The notes under the pieces: model-generated
Database searches by the model: none
The model's input: only the letters and a program-made list of their open reading frames with translations
Told to the model about the DNA's origin: nothing
Source: Chloroflexota bacterium
GTDB taxonomy: Bacteria > Chloroflexota > Dehalococcoidia > Tepidiformales > Tepidiformaceae
Direction of reading: 5' to 3'
NCBI GenBank assembly: GCA_026710655.1
Contig: JAPOQN010000032.1
Span: 1 to 64,000, forward strand
DNA: 64,000 bases
Translations under genes and position numbers: made by a program
Shown here: one piece after another, positions 59,699-64,000 of the stretch
How positions within the stretch are numbered: the first letter of the stretch is position 1
How the letters are laid out: the number at the start of each line of letters is the position of its first letter

Positions 59699-60994
59699 TC
59701 ACGCCAGGCCGAGCCGCTCGAACGTCGAGCCGGCGTTGCGCAGGTAGTAGCCGTAGTCGAACAGCGACCGCAGCCGCTCTTCGTCCAGCCGCGAGGTCAC
59801 GTCCTCGTCCGCCAGCAGCAGCGAGAGGAACGGCTCGCGCTCCTGCCAGGCCACCATCGCGTTGCGTTTCACGAGACCGTAGGCCTCCTGCCGGCTCAGA
59901 CCCGTCTCGATCAGCTCCAGCAGCACCCGCTGCGAGAACACCAGGCCGTACGAGCGGTCGAGGTTCTCGCGCATGTGCTCGGGATAGACCACCAGGTCCT
60001 TCGCGATGTCCGTGAACAGCGCCAGCATGTAGTCCAGCACCAGGCAGGCGTCGGGGAAGACGATGCGTTCCGTCGAGGAGTGGCTGATATCGCGCTCGTG
60101 CCAGAGGGCCACGTTCTCCATGGCGGTGTTGGCGTAGCCCCGCAGCACCCGCGCCAGCCCCGTTATGCGCTCGCACTTCTCCGGATTGCGCTTGTGTGGC
60201 ATCGCGCTCGACCCCGTCTGGCCCGCCGCGAAGGGCTCCTCCGCCTCCAGCACTTCCGTGCGCTGCAGCCCCCGGATCTCCGTCGCGAACTTCTCCAGCG
60301 AAGCGCCCGTGAGCGCGAGCGCGCTCACGAACTGCGCGTGCCGGTCGCGCTGGATGACCTGCGTCGAGGCGTGCTCCACGCCCAGCCCCAGTGTCTGGCA
60401 GGTCGCCTCCTCGATATCGGGGGGAATGGAGGCGTGCGTGCCCACGGCCCCGCTGATCGCGCCCACCGCGATCGTCTCGCGCGCCGCCAGCAGGCGCTCG
60501 CAGTTGCGTCGCATCTCGGCCACCCACACCGCCACCTTCAGGCCGAACGTCGTCGGCTCGGCGTGGACGCCGTGCGTGCGTCCCACGCAGAGCGTGTCGC
60601 GGTGCTCGCGGGCGAGGTTCTCCAGCGCCGCCGTCAGTCCCTCGACCCCCGCGATCAGGAGGTCGCTCGCGTCCCGCAGCTGGAGGGCGGTGGCCGTGTC
60701 CCAGACGTCGCTGGTCGTGAGCCCAAAGTGGACATAACGCGACTCCTCGCCGAGCGAGTCCGCCACCGACTGTAGAAAGGCGGTCATGTCGTGGTGCGTG
60801 ACGGCGAGGTACTCGTTGACCTTGTCGACATCGAATGTGGCGTTCGCGCGGATGGTCTGCGCCGCCTCGATGGGCATCTCGCCAGCGGCCGCGCGTGCTT
60901 CGCAGACGGCGATTTCGACTTCGAGCCAGCGGTCGAACTTGGCCTGCTCGCTCCAGATTGCGGCCATCTCAGGCCGCGAGTAGCGGGGGATCAC
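59699..60994 (-). CDS. purB: Adenylosuccinate lyase
   Basis: 431 residues of the fumarase/aspartase fold. Marks are T-S-D-V-W-D-T-A, the catalytic R-T-H-G-V-H-A-E, and the signature loop [11 protein letters not shown]. It acts twice in purine synthesis, releasing fumarate from SAICAR and adenylosuccinate. It starts at GTG with CCGGAG seven bases upstream, under a TATGAT -10. purC and purS are two and three genes downstream. Confidence 0.96.
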   Translation of the reverse strand: MIPRYSRPEMAAIWSEQAKFDRWLEVEIAVCEARAAAGEMPIEAAQTIRANATFDVDKVNEYLAVTHHDMTAFLQSVADSLGEESRYVHFGLTTSDVWDTATALQLRDASDLLIAGVEGLTAALENLAREHRDTLCVGRTHGVHAEPTTFGLKVAVWVAEMRRNCERLLAARETIAVGAISGAVGTHASIPPDIEEATCQTLGLGVEHASTQVIQRDRHAQFVSALALTGASLEKFATEIRGLQRTEVLEAEEPFAAGQTGSSAMPHKRNPEKCERITGLARVLRGYANTAMENVALWHERDISHSSTERIVFPDACLVLDYMLALFTDIAKDLVVYPEHMRENLDRSYGLVFSQRVLLELIETGLSRQEAYGLVKRNAMVAWQEREPFLSLLLADEDVTSRLDEERLRSLFDYGYYLRNAGSTFERLGLA

Positions 60995-61039
60995 AGGACG
61001 CTCCGGACGGGGTGAAATTGGCTCGTGGCCATCGTCTCA

Positions 61040-61045
61040 ATCATA
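61040..61045 (-). promoter_or_regulatory. purB operon promoter -10 (TATGAT)
   Basis: TATGAT on the minus strand, 45 bases before the purB start, leaving a leader of about 38 bases. No good -35 was found. Confidence 0.5.
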
Positions 61046-61103
61046 CCGTGGGCGGCGCTCTGGGAGTCCCCGGCGCCGTTCAGACGCCGTTCCCGGCAGC
61101 GTG

Positions 61104-61109
61104 TAGACT
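61104..61109 (+). promoter_or_regulatory. -10-like TAGACT before the SDR gene
   Basis: TAGACT lies 23 bases before the GTG start; AGGAGG lies between, so the leader is short. Confidence 0.45.
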
Positions 61110-61132
61110 GCCGCTCCGCCAGGAGGTGTCGC

Positions 61133-61954
61133 GTGGAAGAGTTCCGCGGTCGTACAGCTGTCGTTACCGGAGGCGGTGGCGGCATCGGCAAGGCGATGGC
61201 CGTCGCCTTTGCCCGGGAAGGGATGAACGTCGTCATCGGCGAGATCGACATGGACGCGGCCGCTGAGGCGGTCGCCGCTGTCGAGGCGCACGGTGTGAAG
61301 GCAATCGCCGTCGAAAACGACGTCTCCAGCCGCGCTTCCATGCAGGCCCTCGCCGACGCCACCAACGATGCGTTCGGCGGCTGCCACGTGCTCTGTAACA
61401 ACGCTGGCGTCGTCACCTTCAAGCTCGCCCAGGACATGAGCGAGGACGACTGGGACTGGGTGCTGGGCGTCGACCTCTACGGCGTGATCTACGGCATCCA
61501 GGCGTTCCTGCCGGGCATGGTCGCTGCGGGCGAGGGTGGCCACATCGTGAACACCGCCTCCATCGCCGGGCTCGTTGCCGCGGCAACGCCCGGCATCTCC
61601 TCCTACACAACCGCCAAGTACGGCGTCGTCGGCATCTCCGAGGCGCTCGCCCTCGACCTCGCCCCGCACAACATCGGGGTGAGCGTGATCTGTCCGGGCG
61701 GCGTCCGCTCGCGCATCGTCGAGGCGGGCCGCAATCGCCCCGAGGAGTACGGCGGCCCCGAGGCGCCCATCCGCGAGATGCTCCCCGGCGAGAGCGTTCC
61801 GCAGGAGGTTATCGAGCCCGAGGACCTCGCCCAGCAGGTCCTGCGCGCCGTCAGGGACAACCACCTCTATATCGTGAGCCATCCCGAGACCCAGCCCGCC
61901 GTCGAGGCCCGCTTCCAGGCGATCCTCGACGCCTACGACCGCATCCCCAGCTAG
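61133..61954 (+). CDS. SDR-family oxidoreductase
   Basis: 273 residues. Cofactor loop T-G-G-G-G-G-I-G, D-V-S at strand 4, N-N-A-G-V, catalytic Ser in N-T-A-S-I-A-G-L and S-S-Y-T-T-A-K-Y-G-V with Tyr and Lys. The C-terminal half is longer than average and resembles SDRs acting on hydroxyacyl or steroid-like alcohols. It starts at GTG behind AGGAGG. The ThuA-like gene follows 23 bases later, so these may be one unit. Confidence 0.9.
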   Translation: MEEFRGRTAVVTGGGGGIGKAMAVAFAREGMNVVIGEIDMDAAAEAVAAVEAHGVKAIAVENDVSSRASMQALADATNDAFGGCHVLCNNAGVVTFKLAQDMSEDDWDWVLGVDLYGVIYGIQAFLPGMVAAGEGGHIVNTASIAGLVAAATPGISSYTTAKYGVVGISEALALDLAPHNIGVSVICPGGVRSRIVEAGRNRPEEYGGPEAPIREMLPGESVPQEVIEPEDLAQQVLRAVRDNHLYIVSHPETQPAVEARFQAILDAYDRIPS

Positions 61955-61977
61955 CCACACCGCCAAAGGAGCGCGCC

Positions 61978-62799
61978 ATGTCCGTCAAGGTTCTGGTTGT
62001 CACCAAGGGCCACCCCTTCGACTACAACGGCTTCTACGCCATGTTCGATGAGAACCCCGAGTTGCTCACCACGCAGGTTGAGCAGCCGGCTGCGCAGGTG
62101 ATGCTCCGCCCCGAGAACGTGGCCGAGTACGAGGCCGTCTGCTTCTACGATATGTGGGGCACCGAGAGCCCCGACGGCGGCGCCAGCTTCCTGCCCGCCC
62201 CCGAGGAGTACCAGCAGAGCATCGCCGCCCTGCTCGAGAGCGGGAAGGGCATCGTGATGATGAACCACGCGATCGTGCAGTGGCCTGCCTGGCCCGGCTG
62301 GCGCGATGTCAGCGGCACCTCCTTCCTGCTGACCGAGGGCGAGGTCTTCGGCGAGATGACTCCCGGTTCGGGTTACCGCGGCGGCGCCGTCGACCCGCGC
62401 GGCAACCCCCGCGGCACCGTCTCCGCGGACCCAGGCGCCGCCGGCCACCCCGTCCTCGACGGGGTCGAGCCGTTCACGATCGAGGACGAGCTCTACCTGA
62501 CCTCCAAAACCTTCGAGTCGCAGCCCGGCATCCTGCCGCTCATGCGCACCGACTACCCGATGGTGAAGGAGAACTTCAACCCGCCGCCCCTCGCCCCTGC
62601 CGCGGAGCAGGCCGGCTGGGACCATCCCGAAGGCAGCAACCTCGTCGTCTGGGCCAAGAAGAGCGTGAACTCCCCGGTCATCGCCATGCAGATTGGCGAC
62701 GGCCCCAATTGCTACGCCAACCCCGGCTTCCGCACGCTCCTGAGCAACTCCCTGCACTGGGTGGCGACGGACGAAGCGCGCGCCTGGGCCGCCAGCTAG
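61978..62799 (+). CDS. ThuA-like (glutamine amidotransferase-like fold) protein, copy 1
   Basis: 273 residues. The K-V-L-V-V-T-K-G-H-P-F-D start, F-Y-D-M-W-G and G-I-V-M-M-N-H-A-I-V-Q-W-P segments, and the late E-D-E-L-Y-L-T match the ThuA-like family, a class-I glutaminase-like fold lacking the usual Cys. The ThuA group is linked to sugar (trehalose) use and to hydroxy-group oxidation with dehydrogenases. The upstream SDR may be its partner. It is followed by a close copy. The exact reaction is unknown. Confidence 0.82.
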   Translation: MSVKVLVVTKGHPFDYNGFYAMFDENPELLTTQVEQPAAQVMLRPENVAEYEAVCFYDMWGTESPDGGASFLPAPEEYQQSIAALLESGKGIVMMNHAIVQWPAWPGWRDVSGTSFLLTEGEVFGEMTPGSGYRGGAVDPRGNPRGTVSADPGAAGHPVLDGVEPFTIEDELYLTSKTFESQPGILPLMRTDYPMVKENFNPPPLAPAAEQAGWDHPEGSNLVVWAKKSVNSPVIAMQIGDGPNCYANPGFRTLLSNSLHWVATDEARAWAAS

Positions 62800-62845
62800 C
62801 GCCGCCCGCCACGAACAGGGGTAGACCCCCGGAAGGACTAATCCA

Positions 62846-63649
62846 ATGGCAGTGAAAACGCTCGTTGTGACCAAGGGCCACGGCTTCAACTACAACGGCT
62901 TCTACTCCATGTTCGACGACAATCCCGAGCTGCTCACCACGCAGGTCGAGCAGCCCGCCGCGCAGGTCCTCCTGCGTCCCGAAAACGTGGCCGAGTACGA
63001 GGCTGTCGTCTTCTACGACATGTGGGGCGTCGACTTCTCCCCCGCCTCCGAGGAGTACCAGCAGAGCATTGCCGCCCTCCTCGAGAGCGGGAAGGGCCTC
63101 ATGTTGATGAACCACGCGCTCGTGGAGTGGCCCGCGTTTCCCGCCTGGCGCGATGTCAGCGGCACTTCTTTCCTGCTGAAGGAAGGCGAAGTGTTCGGCG
63201 AGCTCACCCCCGGCTCAGGCTACCGGGGCGGCGGCGCCGACCCGCGCGGGAACGGACGCGGCAAGGTCACCCCCCACCCGGCCGCCGCCGGCCACCCCGT
63301 CCTCGAAGGCCTCGACGACGGCTTCGTGGTGCAGGACGAGCTCTACCTGACCTCGAAGATCTTCGAGTCGCAGCCCGGCATCCTGCCGCTCATGCGCACG
63401 GACTACCCGATGACGCAGGAGAACTTCAACCCGCCGCCCATGGCTCCACCGGAAGAGAAGGAGCGCTGGGCCCACCCCGACGGCAGCGACGTGGTCGTCT
63501 GGGCGAAGAAGAGCGGCAACAGCCCTGTGGTGGCCACCCACCTCGGCGATGGCCCCGGCAGCTACGAGAGCGAGGGATTCCGCAAGCTCCTCCACAACAC
63601 CCTGCACTGGGTCGCGTCGGAGGAAGCGCGCGCCTGGGCCGCCAGCTAG
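62846..63649 (+). CDS. ThuA-like protein, copy 2
   Basis: 267 residues, highly similar to the preceding gene over the whole length (T-L-V-V-T-K-G-H-G-F-N, F-Y-D-M-W-G, L-M-L-M-N-H-A-L-V-E-W-P, Q-D-E-L-Y-L-T), ending with the identical A-R-A-W-A-A-S. It lacks the short insertion present in copy 1 after F-Y-D-M-W-G. It starts at ATG behind GGAAGG, 46 bases after copy 1. A recent tandem duplication with both reading frames intact. Confidence 0.82.
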   Translation: MAVKTLVVTKGHGFNYNGFYSMFDDNPELLTTQVEQPAAQVLLRPENVAEYEAVVFYDMWGVDFSPASEEYQQSIAALLESGKGLMLMNHALVEWPAFPAWRDVSGTSFLLKEGEVFGELTPGSGYRGGGADPRGNGRGKVTPHPAAAGHPVLEGLDDGFVVQDELYLTSKIFESQPGILPLMRTDYPMTQENFNPPPMAPPEEKERWAHPDGSDVVVWAKKSGNSPVVATHLGDGPGSYESEGFRKLLHNTLHWVASEEARAWAAS

Positions 63650-63655
63650 GGACCG

Positions 63656-64000
63656 CTAGCGCAGCTCCCGGAACGTCGCGCGGATGCCGCGCACGATCGC
63701 CTCGGGTTCCTCGGCGGGCGCGAAGTGCCCGCCCGCCGGATGCGAGTCCCAGTGGTGCACGTTCCAGTACTCCCGCTGCTGCGCGCTCGGCTCCTGTGGC
63801 GCCCCCGGACCGTGGAACGTGATCCCCGTCGGCGCCTCGACCACGGGCGTGCGGTCGTGGCTCGGCTGCCACTGGTTCCAGGCCGCCTCGTAGTAGTACC
63901 GCACCGAGGTCACGAACGCGTCCGTCGCCCAGTACAGCATCATCGTTGTCAGCAGGTCGTCCTTGGAGAAGCGCGACTCCACGTCCCCGTTGGTGTCGCC
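63656..64000 (-). CDS. Epoxide hydrolase-like alpha/beta hydrolase, C-terminal part
   Basis: The gene runs off the right window edge, so only the last 114 residues are seen. G-D-T-N-G-D-V-E-S-R-F-S-K-D-D-L-L-T-T-M-M-L-Y-W split over a helix pair, then Y-Y-Y-E-A, and G-G-H-F-A-P-A-E-E-P-E with the catalytic His. This is the C-terminus of an EHN-type epoxide hydrolase. It opens epoxides to diols, in keeping with the P450 and catabolic theme. Catalytic Asp and oxyanion residues are outside the window. Confidence 0.85.
   Translation of the reverse strand, partial: GDTNGDVESRFSKDDLLTTMMLYWATDAFVTSVRYYYEAAWNQWQPSHDRTPVVEAPTGITFHGPGAPQEPSAQQREYWNVHHWDSHPAGGHFAPAEEPEAIVRGIRATFRELR

Overview
This is a GC-rich, densely coding chromosomal segment (about 63 protein genes, one tRNA) from a bacterium that makes and uses the deazaflavin cofactor F420. 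The fused CofG/CofH gene (fbiC), three luciferase-like (LLM) F420-type oxidoreductases, a DDN-type deazaflavin enzyme, a heme A pathway (ctaA, ctaB), copper-loading factors for cytochrome oxidase, many family III CoA-transferases and the form of the primary sigma factor fit an aerobic Chloroflexota of the Dehalococcoidia/SAR202 kind. An actinobacterial origin is less likely but not excluded. Lineage is inferred from gene content only.

Layout. 1-2.5 kb: a G/C-homopolymer edge, a 14-repeat RCC1-like secreted propeller protein and a VanZ-like protein. 2.7-10 kb: D-aminoacylase-type amidohydrolase, a HicAB toxin-antitoxin pair, a Rid-family protein and a cytochrome P450 (each preceded by the same 31-bp repeat), a winged-helix protein and a glycine-oxidase-like flavoenzyme. 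10-18 kb: a secreted two-repeat protein, ctaA-ctaB, a sirtuin, a nitroreductase, an LLM enzyme, a low-GC DUF4062 gene on the 3' side of tRNA-Pro, and an MFS transporter. 18-28 kb (minus strand): xth, a membrane protein, an amidohydrolase, then a tightly packed seven-gene operon (flavin reductase, APH-like kinase, two CoA-transferases, Zn-ribbon DUF35 protein, thiolase-fold lyase, LLM enzyme) that reads as an acyl-CoA side-chain degradation pathway. 28-39 kb: DinB-like protein, tandem APH-like kinases, HpcH aldolase, crotonase, DDN-type enzyme, a small lower-GC patch, SDR, acyl-CoA carboxyltransferase and a fused double CoA-transferase. 39-41.4 kb: CtaG-SCO-PCuAC copper/oxidase assembly operon behind a perfect CRP/FNR-type palindrome. 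41-51.5 kb: LLM enzyme, Nudix, paired 4-TM proteins, rpoD, a HigBA-like pair, rhodanese, methyltransferase, fbiC divergent from an HxlR regulator, and an aspartic-protease gene between direct repeats. 51.5-57.6 kb: coaE, a MoxR/CbbQ-type AAA+ ATPase, a metallophosphoesterase, a 1074-residue vWA protein and a histidine phosphatase. 57.6-64 kb: purS, purC, a membrane protein and purB, then an SDR, tandem ThuA-like proteins and a truncated epoxide hydrolase.

Metabolic reading: the cell activates diverse carboxylic acids to CoA esters (CoA-transferases), oxidises them with F420/flavin enzymes and P450, cleaves them with several C-C lyases and respires through a heme-copper oxidase. Regulatory reading: start sites repeatedly carry a -10-like hexamer of the form TA-N-R-CT or TACAAT; in several cases it lies exactly six bases before the start codon, which predicts leaderless mRNAs.

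Strongest candidates for something undescribed: the MoxR-phosphoesterase-vWA module; the direct-repeat-bounded protease gene; helically phased AGTGGMC repeats beside tRNA-Pro; the palindrome overlapping both the hxlR and fbiC promoters; and two CoA-transferase pairs (one split, one fused) that each keep only one FRC-type active-site Asp.
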